A stretch of 64,000 nucleotides of DNA, from assembly GCF_001579945.1 (NCBI RefSeq), contig NZ_CP011971.1, positions 2,258,001 through 2,322,000 of the forward strand. Direction: 5' to 3'. Position numbers and translations under genes: made by a program. Below the pieces are notes generated by a model. That model ran no database searches. It was given only the letters and a program-made list of their open reading frames with translations, and was not told the origin of the DNA. Shown here piece by piece: positions 19,385-27,646 of the stretch. The stretch comes from Steroidobacter denitrificans. Lineage in GTDB: Bacteria > Pseudomonadota > Gammaproteobacteria > Steroidobacterales > Steroidobacteraceae. Each line of letters starts with the position of its first letter. Positions within the stretch are counted from its first letter, which is position 1.

Positions 19385-20197
19385 ATGTCACGAATTCCAC
19401 GAATTCCATCGATCGCCCTGGCGATCGTCGTTATTGTAGCCGTGGTCGCGGGAATGCTGCTGTCCCGTGCGTTGTTGCAGTCTGAAACGACCCTCCCCGT
19501 GCTCACCGCCGGCACCTTGCTGGATCCGCCCAAGCCGCTGCCGCCGATGGCCGCGCACACGACCCGTACGGCGGAGGGCGCGTCGATGCTCGCTGCCGGC
19601 CCGAAGACCGATGCACGAGCGTCCATGTCCGCGCCGGTATCCGCCGCCGCATCGTCCGCCGCGGGTTTCGTCGATCAGGACCGGCAAACCTTCGACCTTG
19701 AGCGTCTCGAGGGACACTGGAGCCTGATGTTCTTCGGTTTCACCAACTGTCCCGACATCTGTCCGATGACCCTGGGTACGCTCGCTCAGACCGAGAAACA
19801 GCTGATGGATCTGCCGCCGGCGCAGCGTCCCCAGGTCATCCTGGTATCGGTCGATGCCCGGCGTGACACGCCCGAACAGCTAGCCACCTACGTCAAATTC
19901 TTCAGTCCATCCTTCACGGGCATCACCGCACCCCAGGAGATCGTCGAGGAGTTCGCCCGCCGGATGGGCGTGGTCGTGGCCATCGCTCCGATCGGCAGCG
20001 GCGGGATCCAGGCGGACGGCACGCCCGGGGATTCATCCGGCAACCACGACAGCTACACAGTCGATCATTCCACATCCATCTTCCTGATCGATCCGCACGG
20101 CGCGATGCGTGCCCTGTTTTCGCCGGCTCATTCCGCGGCGGCGATCGCCGCGGATTACCGGCGCGTGATCGCCGCGGATCGGCGCGACCTCCGGTGA
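19385..20197 (+). CDS. Sco1/SenC family copper chaperone
   Basis: 270 residues. N-terminal membrane anchor (IALAIVVIVAVVAGMLLS, about residues 10-28), Ala-rich linker, then a thioredoxin-like domain from about 100. FFGFTNCPDICPMTLG holds the CxxxC copper-binding pair and YTVDHSTSIFLIDPHG the third-ligand His. Sco proteins deliver copper to the CuA site of cytochrome c oxidase or act as periplasmic thiol reductants. No oxidase genes are adjacent; psd follows 14 bp downstream. Start chosen at the ATG that opens the anchor. Confidence 0.9.
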   Translation: MSRIPRIPSIALAIVVIVAVVAGMLLSRALLQSETTLPVLTAGTLLDPPKPLPPMAAHTTRTAEGASMLAAGPKTDARASMSAPVSAAASSAAGFVDQDRQTFDLERLEGHWSLMFFGFTNCPDICPMTLGTLAQTEKQLMDLPPAQRPQVILVSVDARRDTPEQLATYVKFFSPSFTGITAPQEIVEEFARRMGVVVAIAPIGSGGIQADGTPGDSSGNHDSYTVDHSTSIFLIDPHGAMRALFSPAHSAAAIAADYRRVIAADRRDLR

Positions 20198-20211
20198 GGC
20201 GGCATCCATCG

Positions 20212-21096
20212 ATGACAGTTGATCGTGCCCCCGGTGTCGGTGACCGCCTGTTCGCCATTCTGCAGTATCTGCTCCCCAAGCATCTGCTTTCACGCCTGGT
20301 CTACGCCCTTGCGCGCTGTGAACGGACACTGGTGAAAAACACACTCCTGCGCCTGTTCCTGCACAGCTATCGCCTGGACCTGAACGAAGCTGTACAAAGC
20401 GATCCCTTTGCCTACCGCAGCTTCAACGATTTCTTCACCCGCGCGCTGCGTCCCGAGGCACGGCCGATCGATGACTCGCCGCAGAGCATCGTCAGCCCGG
20501 TCGACGGCACGGTCAGCCAATACGGCCGGCTCGACAATGAACGGCTGCTGCAAGCCAAGGGCCGCGAATATTCCTTGCTGGAACTACTGGGCGGAGACCG
20601 GCGGCTCCTCGAAACTTATCGTGACGGCAGTTTCGCCTGCATCTATCTTGCTCCCTACAACTATCACCGCATTCACATGCCCTGCGAGGGCACTCTGCGC
20701 GGCAATTTGTACATACCCGGCGACCTGTTCAGCGTGAATGCCGCGACCACGCGCGCCGTGCCGCGCCTGTTCGCGCGCAATGAACGTTTGATCTGCAACT
20801 TCGAGACGTCTTTCGGTTCCATGGCCCTGATCCTGGTCGGCGCCCTGTTCGTCGGCAGTATCGAAACCGTCCATGCTGGAGAGATCAATCCCGTGCCGCG
20901 CCTGCGCAAGGCGCCGCAACCGCTCCAGGACGGCCTCGGCCGTACCTTCGGCAAGGGCGAGGAACTCGGCCGCTTCAACATGGGCTCGACCGTGTTCGTC
21001 CTGTTCCAGCGCGGCCGCGTCACCTGGGACCGGACACTGGTATCGCAATCCATGATGCGGCTCGGCCGTCCCATCGGCCGATGCACGCAAGCGTGA
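20212..21096 (+). CDS. psd: Phosphatidylserine decarboxylase proenzyme
   Basis: Makes phosphatidylethanolamine at the inner membrane. 294 residues. SPVDGTVSQYG (catalytic Asp), APYNYHRIHMPCEG (catalytic His) and FNMGSTVFVLF, the self-cleavage site that generates the pyruvoyl group at Ser; the family norm is LGST, here MGST. Start set at ATG 20212; a GTG at 20194 overlapping the Sco1 stop is an alternative. epmA follows after 10 bp; psd and epmA are also neighbours in Escherichia coli. Confidence 0.95.
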   Translation: MTVDRAPGVGDRLFAILQYLLPKHLLSRLVYALARCERTLVKNTLLRLFLHSYRLDLNEAVQSDPFAYRSFNDFFTRALRPEARPIDDSPQSIVSPVDGTVSQYGRLDNERLLQAKGREYSLLELLGGDRRLLETYRDGSFACIYLAPYNYHRIHMPCEGTLRGNLYIPGDLFSVNAATTRAVPRLFARNERLICNFETSFGSMALILVGALFVGSIETVHAGEINPVPRLRKAPQPLQDGLGRTFGKGEELGRFNMGSTVFVLFQRGRVTWDRTLVSQSMMRLGRPIGRCTQA

Positions 21097-21106
21097 ACCG
21101 CCGCGG

Positions 21107-22060
21107 ATGAGCGATTGGATGCCGACCGCCACGCTCGCTACGCTGGAACTGCGCGCCTCCATGCTGCGCGCGGCACGCGAGTATTTCACCGCCACCAGAG
21201 CGCTCGAGGTGGACACGCCGGCTCTGGGCGCCGCGGGCGTCACCGACATCCATCTCGCCAACGTCGAGGCATGCGCCAACGGCCAGCGTCGTTTTCTGCA
21301 CACCTCGCCTGAATACGCCATGAAGCGCCTGCTCGCGGCGGGTTGCGGCGATATATGGCAGGCCTGCAAGGTGTATCGCGATGGTGAAAGCGGACGCTGG
21401 CACAACCCGGAATTCACGCTCATCGAATGGTATCGCCTGGGTATGGATCATCATGCATTGATGTCCGACGTGGAGCGTCTGCTGGCGGCCATGCTGCCGC
21501 CGGCGCGCGCCTTGGACCGCGCCGAACGCCTGAGCTACCAGGATGCCATGCAGCTGCATGCCGGCATCGATGCGCTGCAGGATCCCGCGCCGGTGTTGAT
21601 CGCGCGTCTGGATACCGCCGGCATCGATGTGCCGGACGGGTTGCACCGCGATCGCGATGCCTGCCTGGACCTGATCATGGCGACGCTGGTCGGGCCCCGT
21701 CTCGGGCTTGAACGACTGTGCTTCGTCTATGACTATCCCGCCAGCCAGGCCGCGCTGGCACGATTGCGCGGACCGGTCGCTTCGCGCTTCGAGGCCTATT
21801 GGGACGGCATCGAACTCGCCAACGGATTTCATGAACTCGCCGCGCCTGCCGAACAGCGCGCCCGCATCGAGAACGATGCCCGGGAACGCGCCCGGCGCGG
21901 CCTGCCTCCCATGCCCGCGGATGAACGCTTCCTGGCGGCGCTCGAACACGGCCTGCCCGAGTGTTCCGGAGTGGCCCTGGGATTCGACCGCCTGGTCATG
22001 TGCGCCAGCGGCGCTCGCCACATCGACGAAGTTCTGGCCTTTCCTTTCGCCCGCGCCTGA
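21107..22060 (+). CDS. epmA: EF-P--(R)-beta-lysine ligase
   Basis: Truncated class II lysyl-tRNA synthetase paralogue that attaches (R)-beta-lysine to a Lys of elongation factor P. 317 residues, only the catalytic core. LHTSPEYAMKRLLAAG, ACKVYRDGESGRWHNPEF and EWYRLGMDHH are class II motif 1/2 regions, and GVALGFDRLVMCASG is motif 3. No anticodon-binding domain, as expected for EpmA. Its substrate efp and partner epmB lie immediately downstream. Confidence 0.96.
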   Translation: MSDWMPTATLATLELRASMLRAAREYFTATRALEVDTPALGAAGVTDIHLANVEACANGQRRFLHTSPEYAMKRLLAAGCGDIWQACKVYRDGESGRWHNPEFTLIEWYRLGMDHHALMSDVERLLAAMLPPARALDRAERLSYQDAMQLHAGIDALQDPAPVLIARLDTAGIDVPDGLHRDRDACLDLIMATLVGPRLGLERLCFVYDYPASQAALARLRGPVASRFEAYWDGIELANGFHELAAPAEQRARIENDARERARRGLPPMPADERFLAALEHGLPECSGVALGFDRLVMCASGARHIDEVLAFPFARA

Positions 22061-22093
22061 CTTCGTGCTTGTCCAAGACGCCGGCTTTTCCCG

Positions 22094-22229
22094 CCGGCAT
22101 CCGGCGTATCAGCCGAGGTTTCGATACTCAGCCGGCATCCGGCGTATCAGCCGAGGTTTCGATACTCAGCCGGCATCCGGCGTATCAGCCGAGGTTTCGA
22201 CACTCAACCGGCTCCCGGCACATCAGCCC
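22094..22229. repeat. 38-bp tandem repeat, three full copies and a partial, between epmA and efp
   Basis: Copies start at 22094, 22132 and 22170; a diverged partial fourth starts at 22208 and runs into the efp 3' end. Copies 1 and 2 are identical and copy 3 differs by one base. Each contains CCGGCATCCGGCGTATCAGC and then GAGGTTTCGATACTCAG. There are no spacers, so this is a minisatellite, not a CRISPR array. It fills the convergent gap between epmA (+) and efp (-). Confidence 0.95.
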
Positions 22230-22792
22230 TTGGCGCGCGCGATGTATTCGCCGCTGCGGGTATCCACGCGAATGGCTTCACCTTCGTTGATGAACAGCGG
22301 CACGCGCACGACCGCGCCGGTTTCCAGCTTGGCGGGCTTCTGTCCGCCGGTGGCCGTATCGCCGCGCAGCCCCGGATCGGTCTCGACGATCTTCAACTCG
22401 ACATGCGCGGGCGGCGTCACGCTCAGCGGGACGCCGTTCCATAGCATGACCGTGCATTCCATGCCGTCCTTCAGCCACTGCGCGTTATCACCCAGCGCGT
22501 CCTTGTCGGCGGTGAATTGCTCGAAGCTGTCCGGCACCATGAAATGCCAGAATTCCCCATCCGCATATAGATACTGCATCTGGGTTTCCATCACGTCCGC
22601 CGCCTCGACGCTGTCGCCCGACTTGAAGGTGCGCTCGATCGTGCGCCCGGTCTTGAGATTACGAACCTTGACGCGATTGAAAGCCTGGCCCTTGCCGGGC
22701 TTGACCATTTCGTTTTCGACGATCGTATAGGGATCGTTGTCGAGGATGATCTTCAGGCCGGACTTGAACTCGTTTGTGGAATAACTAGCCAT
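22223..22792 (-). CDS. efp: Elongation factor P
   Basis: Relieves ribosome stalling at polyproline. 189 residues, three beta-barrel domains. [19 protein letters not shown] holds the modifiable Lys at the loop tip (residue 34), the target of EpmA/Epm[19 protein letters not shown] and the C-terminal [20 protein letters not shown] are typical. It is divergent from epmB with a 100-bp shared promoter region. EF-P-dependent synthesis is relevant here because several neighbours carry Pro-rich tracts. Confidence 0.98.
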   Translation of the reverse strand: MASYSTNEFKSGLKIILDNDPYTIVENEMVKPGKGQAFNRVKVRNLKTGRTIERTFKSGDSVEAADVMETQMQYLYADGEFWHFMVPDSFEQFTADKDALGDNAQWLKDGMECTVMLWNGVPLSVTPPAHVELKIVETDPGLRGDTATGGQKPAKLETGAVVRVPLFINEGEAIRVDTRSGEYIARAKG

Positions 22793-22892
22793 TGAATAGC
22801 GTCGCGCGGTCTGTGGATTACGGAAGATTCGTATGAAGCTGGAAGCTGCTTGTATGATGCTGCGCCTGTTCCGGCGCGGCTAAAGAGCGCAA

Positions 22893-24095
22893 ATGATATC
22901 CGCAACCCGCCCCTCTGACCACTTCCCTGGGCACACCGCAGACCGAGACGGTCTCCCGGCCGGTCTTTCCGGAGATCTTTCGGGCAACCGTGCAGGAAAG
23001 GATCTTTCGCAGGACGGCCCCGGCGAAACAGCCGGAAATGACTCAACCGGGAGCGCTTCGGCCGGGAGCGGTTCCTCGGGAGCTCTGCCGCCCACTGGAC
23101 ACTGGCAGCAGCTGCTCGCCGATGCGCTCAGTGACCCACGCGAACTGTGCTCTCTGCTGGCGCTGGATCCGGATCTCGTGCTGCCGGCGATCCAGGCAGC
23201 CCGCGGCTTCGCGCTACGGGTGCCGCGGGGCTACGTGGCGCGGATGCGCCCGGGAGACCCCAAGGATCCCCTGCTGCTGCAAGTGCTGCCCGTGGGCGCG
23301 GAGCTCGTGGCGGTCGATGGCTATCTCACCGACCCCGTGGGCGACATGGACAGCCGAGCCGGTTCGGGCCTGCTGCAAAAATACGCCGGCCGGGCCCTGC
23401 TGGTGACGACCGGCGCCTGCGCGGTGCATTGCCGTTACTGCTTCCGGCGTCATTTTCCCTATGGACAGGAATCGGCGCTGCACGGCGGCTGGCAACCGGC
23501 ATTGGCGCAACTGCGCGCCGCACCGGATATCCATGAAGTCATCCTGAGCGGCGGCGATCCCTGGAGCCTGAGCGACCGGCGCCTGCGCCAGCTCACCGAC
23601 GGTCTGCAGGAACTGCCGCAGCTGCGCCGGCTGCGCATACATACGCGCTATCCCGTCGTGCTTCCGGAGCGGGTCGATGCGGGGCTGCTGGCCTGGCTGG
23701 GAGAATTGAAGCTGCAGATCGTCATCGTCATTCACGCCAATCACGCCAACGAGATCGACGCTTCGGTCCGCGAGGCCTGCGCCCGCCTTGCCGGAACCGG
23801 GGCGACCCTGCTGAATCAGTCCGTGTTGCTGGCGCAGATCAACGACGACGTCGATACTCTGGCACAGCTGAGCGAAGCTCTATTTGCAGCCAAGGTCCTT
23901 CCTTATTACCTGCATATGCTGGACAAGGTGCGCGGCGCGGCGCATTTCGACATCGATACCAAACGCGCCCTCGCACTGCACCAGGAACTCGCCGCGCGCC
24001 TGCCGGGATATCTGGTGCCGCGGCTGGTACGCGAGGTCGCAGGCGCGAACGCCAAGACGCCGGTCGGCCCCAACCTCCCTGGAACGCTCGATTGA
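22893..24095 (+). CDS. epmB: EF-P beta-lysylation radical SAM 2,3-aminomutase, extended N-terminus
   Basis: Converts L-lysine to (R)-beta-lysine for EpmA. 400 residues. TTGACAVHCRYCFRRHFPY holds the CxxxCxxC [4Fe-4S] cluster motif; SGGDPWSLSDRRL and HTRYPVVLPERV are aminomutase signatures; NAKTPVGPNLP near the C-terminus includes the probable PLP Lys. Homology begins near residue 66 (LPPTGHWQQLLADAL); residues 1-65 are Gly/Ser/Asp-rich low complexity (such as GLPAGLSGDLSGNRAGKD) and may mean the true start lies downstream, though no better in-frame start with a ribosome-binding site was found. Confidence 0.95.
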   Translation: MISATRPSDHFPGHTADRDGLPAGLSGDLSGNRAGKDLSQDGPGETAGNDSTGSASAGSGSSGALPPTGHWQQLLADALSDPRELCSLLALDPDLVLPAIQAARGFALRVPRGYVARMRPGDPKDPLLLQVLPVGAELVAVDGYLTDPVGDMDSRAGSGLLQKYAGRALLVTTGACAVHCRYCFRRHFPYGQESALHGGWQPALAQLRAAPDIHEVILSGGDPWSLSDRRLRQLTDGLQELPQLRRLRIHTRYPVVLPERVDAGLLAWLGELKLQIVIVIHANHANEIDASVREACARLAGTGATLLNQSVLLAQINDDVDTLAQLSEALFAAKVLPYYLHMLDKVRGAAHFDIDTKRALALHQELAARLPGYLVPRLVREVAGANAKTPVGPNLPGTLD

Positions 24096-24109
24096 CACAC
24101 TCCGGTAAG

Positions 24110-24226
24110 CACGCGGTTGATAGGATTCGACAACGCTCACGGCGTGCCGCCGCCAGGATCGCGTTTCAATAGGCACCCCGCAGCGGCAGATCACTGGCAC
24201 CGCACGCCGAACGATCCGGGACGGCC
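24110..24226 (+). pseudogene. 117-bp remnant of a second TumE-like toxin gene
   Basis: Matches 24460-24576, inside the intact toxin gene, at 114 of 117 positions with no gap (offset 350 bp). Differences are at 24122, 24175 and 24191; two are silent in the toxin frame and one changes Arg to His. The copied part starts at codon 57 or so and ends abruptly, with no start codon or promoter of its own. It is either scar of a duplicated module or trace of a recombination event at the locus. Confidence 0.85.
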
Positions 24227-24238
24227 TGCTGTTTCCGT

Positions 24239-24266
24239 TTGACACTAATCAGCCGACAGATATACT
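24239..24266 (+). promoter_or_regulatory. Strong sigma-70-like promoter of the toxin-antitoxin operon
   Basis: TTGACA (24239-24244), 16-bp spacer, TATACT (24261-24266), the best promoter match in the window. It starts directly after the duplicated toxin fragment, 24 bp before the toxin ATG. An 8-bp palindrome ATGATCAT at 24267-24274 overlaps the expected transcription start and is a candidate operator for the HTH antitoxin. Confidence 0.7.
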
Positions 24267-24289
24267 ATGATCATGTGAGGATATGATAT

Positions 24290-24697
24290 ATGCCATGGAC
24301 AGGCGACGAATATACGCTTGAATTTCTTCTGGAATTCGACGGACGCATCCACAAATACGGAAGCGGTCATTTCCTGAAGTTCGAGATCAAGCGGGTACCG
24401 GTGACAGCGACCCGCCCGCACGGATTGAGTTACTCGCTCACGTTGCATGCGCCCGAAGGCACGCGGTTGATCGGATTCGACAACGCTCACGGCGTGCCGC
24501 CGCCAGGATCGCGTTTCAATAGGCGCCCCGCAGCGGCAGACCACTGGCACCGCACGCCGAACGATCCGGGACGGCCCTATATCTTCAAGGATGCCGATAC
24601 GCTGTTGGCGGATTTCTTTAAAGAGGTTTACCGCGTCATCGATGAACTGGAGATTTCGGACATCATCGTGGCCGAAGAGGAAAGGCAGAAAAGGTGA
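24290..24697 (+). CDS. TumE-like toxin (DUF6516 family) of a toxin-antitoxin pair
   Basis: 135 residues, soluble, no signal peptide. The sequence (LEFLLEFDGRIHKYGSGHFLKFEIKRV, here broken: LEFLLEFDGRIHKYG then GHFLKFEIKRV; middle part RLIGFDNAHG; C-terminal DTLLADFFKEVYRVID) fits the small TumE/DUF6516 toxins that occur next to a winged-helix antitoxin. The mode of action of this family member is not deducible here. AGGA lies about nine bases before the ATG. The stop overlaps the antitoxin GTG by four bases. Family assignment is by pattern memory, so a profile search is needed for certainty. Confidence 0.7.
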   Translation: MPWTGDEYTLEFLLEFDGRIHKYGSGHFLKFEIKRVPVTATRPHGLSYSLTLHAPEGTRLIGFDNAHGVPPPGSRFNRRPAAADHWHRTPNDPGRPYIFKDADTLLADFFKEVYRVIDELEISDIIVAEEERQKR

Positions 24698-25065
24698 AAA
24701 GGATCAAGATTCAAAGCACCCGCTCCCTTGAAAGGGAAATGCGCGCGGTTGCACGCGGTGAGCACAAGGCGCCGAAAGATGCCGCCGTCATCAGCTTCGA
24801 ATCCGTGGATGCGCTGCTGCGTCTGCTGACGCCGGAGAACCGCACGCTGCTGGCAATCATCCGTGACAAAAGGCCCCAATCGATCGCCGAACTTGCGGAA
24901 CTGACCGGCCGCGCCCAGCCAAATCTGACGCGCACGATGCGCAAGCTGGAAGCCGCCGGCTTCGTGCGCATGGATATGGTCAAACGCCGCAAGGTACCGA
25001 CGACCTCGATCCATCCGTTCACAATCAGAATCGATCCATTCTCGCAAAACGACCGTATCGTCTGA
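24694..25065 (+). CDS. HTH antitoxin/regulator paired with the TumE-like toxin
   Basis: 123 residues, GTG start in a GTGA overlap with the toxin stop, so translation is coupled. A winged-helix region spans about 45-95: LTPENRTLLAIIRDKRPQSI, then ELTGRAQPNLTRTMRKLEAA (recognition helix) and a wing at FVRMDMVKRRKV. This is the MarR/ArsR-like HTH seen in antitoxins of DUF6516-type pairs. Probably neutralises the toxin and represses the operon from the palindrome near the promoter. Confidence 0.72.
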   Translation: MKRIKIQSTRSLEREMRAVARGEHKAPKDAAVISFESVDALLRLLTPENRTLLAIIRDKRPQSIAELAELTGRAQPNLTRTMRKLEAAGFVRMDMVKRRKVPTTSIHPFTIRIDPFSQNDRIV

Positions 25066-25526
25066 AACGGGCACGGGCAATCGGTATAGCGGCCCGGCAA
25101 TGAGCGTTCGTGCGAGCGCCGCGTCCACCCAGCCGGGATTCGCTGGATACCGATCCGCGAGAAGCTAATAATTAGAAAACATAAAAATCAATTACTTACA
25201 CTTTCGCCTCTATTGAACGACGGCAACGGACCGGACCGGACGGGGGCAACGAGCCAGGGTTGCACGGCTGAAATACCTCAGATCCATGACGACCCCTGTC
25301 GATGGCGGCCCATCGAATCGATGACGGCCCATCGAAACACCCGCTCAACCGGGAATTCTGTAAAAAAGCGGCAAAATCCAGGTTGCAGGGGCCAACCTTC
25401 GACGCAGGTTGCAGAATTCCCCCCTGCGATTCTGGCAGTGTTCACGGGCTGGAGTGCACAGGGTCCCACCGACCCGGCCCCGACACTGCGGTGCGCCGGA
25501 ATTGCCGGCCGAACTCCGCGGACATC
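25066..25526. other. 461-bp non-coding region upstream of the FimX-like gene
   Basis: No convincing gene. It contains an AT-rich island at about 25167-25200, a direct repeat of GATGGCGGCCCATCGAA / GATGACGGCCCATCGAA near 25305 and 25321, and a nested inverted repeat: GGGAATTCTG (25351-25360) with CAGAATTCCC (25412-25421), enclosing AGGTTG (25380-25385) with CAACCT (25393-25398). The nested repeat could fold into a branched hairpin in the fimX leader. No known riboswitch consensus was recognised. Confidence 0.6.
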
Positions 25527-27602
25527 ATGAGGATCGATTGGAGAACGATTTTGGCTGAACAGAGCGCTGTACCGATGATCGTCCTGACCCGTCATCAGGA
25601 CAACGTCGAGGCCATCAACAGTACCTTGCGCAATGCCGGACATGCTGCGCGCTGTCACTGGATCCGCGAGCTCAACGATCTAGGCGATGCGCTGATGCAG
25701 ATCAATGCCTATCTGCTGATCGCTTTCGCCGGCCCCGATCCCGAAGACAGTGCCAAGATCATGAGCGTCTGCCGTCAATTCGGCAGCGATATGCCGGTTC
25801 TGATTGCACGCGATCAGGTGGATGAGGACATCATCGCCTCGGCCATGCAGCAGGGCGCACGCGACGTCGTCACCCTGATTCATCCCGCACGTCTGCAGGC
25901 CGTGGTGACGCGCGAGTTGGAGGCGCACCGCCAGGCGCGCGCACTGAACAGTACGATCCGTTCGGCGCGTGAGTATCGCGAGCAGCTTAAATCGTTCATG
26001 GCGGGTTCTGCCGACGCCATCGCTCATGTCCAGGAAGGCATCGTCGTGGACGTCAATCCGGCATGGCTGGAACTGTACGGCTACGCAGAGGCGAACGACG
26101 TTGTCGGTACGCCCTTGATGGATGCCTTCGACCCCGAGGCACACGCGGCGCTCAAGGGCGCACTGGTAGCCTGCTCGCAGGGCAAGTGGGCCGACCATAA
26201 TCTGCGCGCCAGTGGCCTGCTCAGTGACGGCTCCAGCGTGTCCCTGGAGATGGAACTGTCTGCGACGGAATTCGAAGGTGAGCCCGCCGTGCGTTTGTGC
26301 ATCGCCGCTAACAAGCGCGACGCCGGCAACCTCAATGAACAACTCTCCCAGGCATTGCAGCGCGATGCGGCCACCGGTGCGCTGCAGCGGCGTTTTTTCC
26401 TGGAGCACCTGGGCACGACGCTCTCCCAACCGATCAAGGCCGGGGTCCGCCAGTTGCTGGCGATCGAGCCGGACAAGTTCGACACGCTCATGGAAGAAAT
26501 CGGGCCGCTCGGCATCGAGGAGTTCGTCGGCCAGTTTGCCGGACTGGTCGGCGAAGCACGCGCGCCCGGCGATCTATTCGGACGATTCGGGGATGGTACC
26601 CTGATGCTCTTGATGGAACGCGGCACCACCGGCGATATCGAGACCTGGGCCGAGCACCTGATCCGCAAGGCCGGCGCTCAGGTCTTTCGCATCGGCGACA
26701 AACAAATCTCCTGCACTTGCAGCATCGGTATCGGCACGATCGATCCACGCTCACCCGATACCGGTGCGGCCATCGCCACTGCGCTTGCCGCACGGCGCAA
26801 CGCCGAGCAGGACGGCGGCGCGCGCACCGCCAGCATCGACCGGCGCGATGAGGATACCCGTCAGCAAGCTACCGACGAACTCTGGGGACGCAGTATCCGC
26901 GCTGCCTTGATGGAAAACCGCTTCCGGCTCATGCAGCAGCCGATCGCCAGCCTGCTGGGCGGAGACCGCGGCATGTTCGACGTGCTGGTGCGCATGATCG
27001 ATGAGCAGGGACAAGAGGTGCTGCCCTCGGAATTCATGGCAGCGGCACAACGCAACGATCTGATGAAAAACATCGATCGCTGGGTCATCGCAGCCTCCAT
27101 GAATTTCTGCGCCAGTCGGCCGGTGAAGCAATTGTTCGTACGGCTGTCGGAAGGATCCGTGCGTGATAAATCGCTGCTGCAATGGCTGTCCAACCAGCTC
27201 AAATCCAGCCGCATCGATCCACATCGCATCGTGTTTCAGATCAGCGAACAGGCGGCGACCGAATACCTTCGAGATGCGGCCGAAATGGGTGCGGCGCTGC
27301 GCAAAAGCGGCTTCGGTTTCGCTCTGGAGCATTTCGGCGCCGGCCGCGACCCACGGCGCCTGCTGGCCGAGCTGCCGCTGGGATTCATCAAGATCGACGG
27401 CACGCTGATCCAGAGCCTCGCGGTCGACCAGGAACTGCAGCAGCACGTCCGTGAACTGGTGGATCAGGCACGGCAAAGGGAAATCGCCACGATCGCCGAG
27501 CGGGTCGAGGATGCCAACACCATGGCCGTGCTATGGCAGTTGGGCGTCGAATATATCCAAGGCTACTTCGTCAACGAACCCGAGCAGGTCGTGATGGGCT
27601 GA
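25527..27602 (+). CDS. fimX: FimX-like degenerate GGDEF-EAL c-di-GMP effector
   Basis: 691 residues, close to the length of Pseudomonas FimX. Layout: receiver-like domain about 1-125, PAS about 145-255 (IVVDVNPAWLELYGYAE), GGDEF about 275-430, EAL about 445-690. GGDEF is reduced to RFGDGTLML and the EAL signature to FDVLVRM, so neither cyclase nor phosphodiesterase activity is expected. The EAL fold itself is kept (LMQQPIASL, FVRLSEGS, GFIKIDGTLIQ, YIQGYFVNEP). FimX uses such a degenerate EAL to bind c-di-GMP and promote type IV pilus assembly at the pole. The receiver lacks a clear phospho-acceptor. Start ATG 25527 is chosen over upstream in-frame codons lacking homology. Confidence 0.88.
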   Translation: MRIDWRTILAEQSAVPMIVLTRHQDNVEAINSTLRNAGHAARCHWIRELNDLGDALMQINAYLLIAFAGPDPEDSAKIMSVCRQFGSDMPVLIARDQVDEDIIASAMQQGARDVVTLIHPARLQAVVTRELEAHRQARALNSTIRSAREYREQLKSFMAGSADAIAHVQEGIVVDVNPAWLELYGYAEANDVVGTPLMDAFDPEAHAALKGALVACSQGKWADHNLRASGLLSDGSSVSLEMELSATEFEGEPAVRLCIAANKRDAGNLNEQLSQALQRDAATGALQRRFFLEHLGTTLSQPIKAGVRQLLAIEPDKFDTLMEEIGPLGIEEFVGQFAGLVGEARAPGDLFGRFGDGTLMLLMERGTTGDIETWAEHLIRKAGAQVFRIGDKQISCTCSIGIGTIDPRSPDTGAAIATALAARRNAEQDGGARTASIDRRDEDTRQQATDELWGRSIRAALMENRFRLMQQPIASLLGGDRGMFDVLVRMIDEQGQEVLPSEFMAAAQRNDLMKNIDRWVIAASMNFCASRPVKQLFVRLSEGSVRDKSLLQWLSNQLKSSRIDPHRIVFQISEQAATEYLRDAAEMGAALRKSGFGFALEHFGAGRDPRRLLAELPLGFIKIDGTLIQSLAVDQELQQHVRELVDQARQREIATIAERVEDANTMAVLWQLGVEYIQGYFVNEPEQVVMG

Positions 27603-27634
27603 AGCATGCGAGGCTTCCTCGGGCTTCATGCTTC
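27601..27634. terminator. Nested hairpin between convergent fimX-like gene and parC
   Basis: GAAGCATG (27601-27608) pairs with CATGCTTC (27627-27634), and inside it CGAGG (27609-27613) pairs with CCTCG (27617-27621). It starts in the fimX stop codon and ends 12 bp before the parC stop, so it could end transcription from both sides. No T-run on either strand, so it is an atypical terminator. Confidence 0.5.
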
Positions 27635-27646
27635 CATCTCGACGGG

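Noticed and set aside
20212-21096. Psd inactive because cleavage motif is MGST, not LGST
   Set aside because: The cleaved Gly-Ser pair and the Asp and His triad are intact; Met for Leu is conservative.
22094-22229. CRISPR array
   Set aside because: Head-to-tail tandem copies without spacers; no cas genes.
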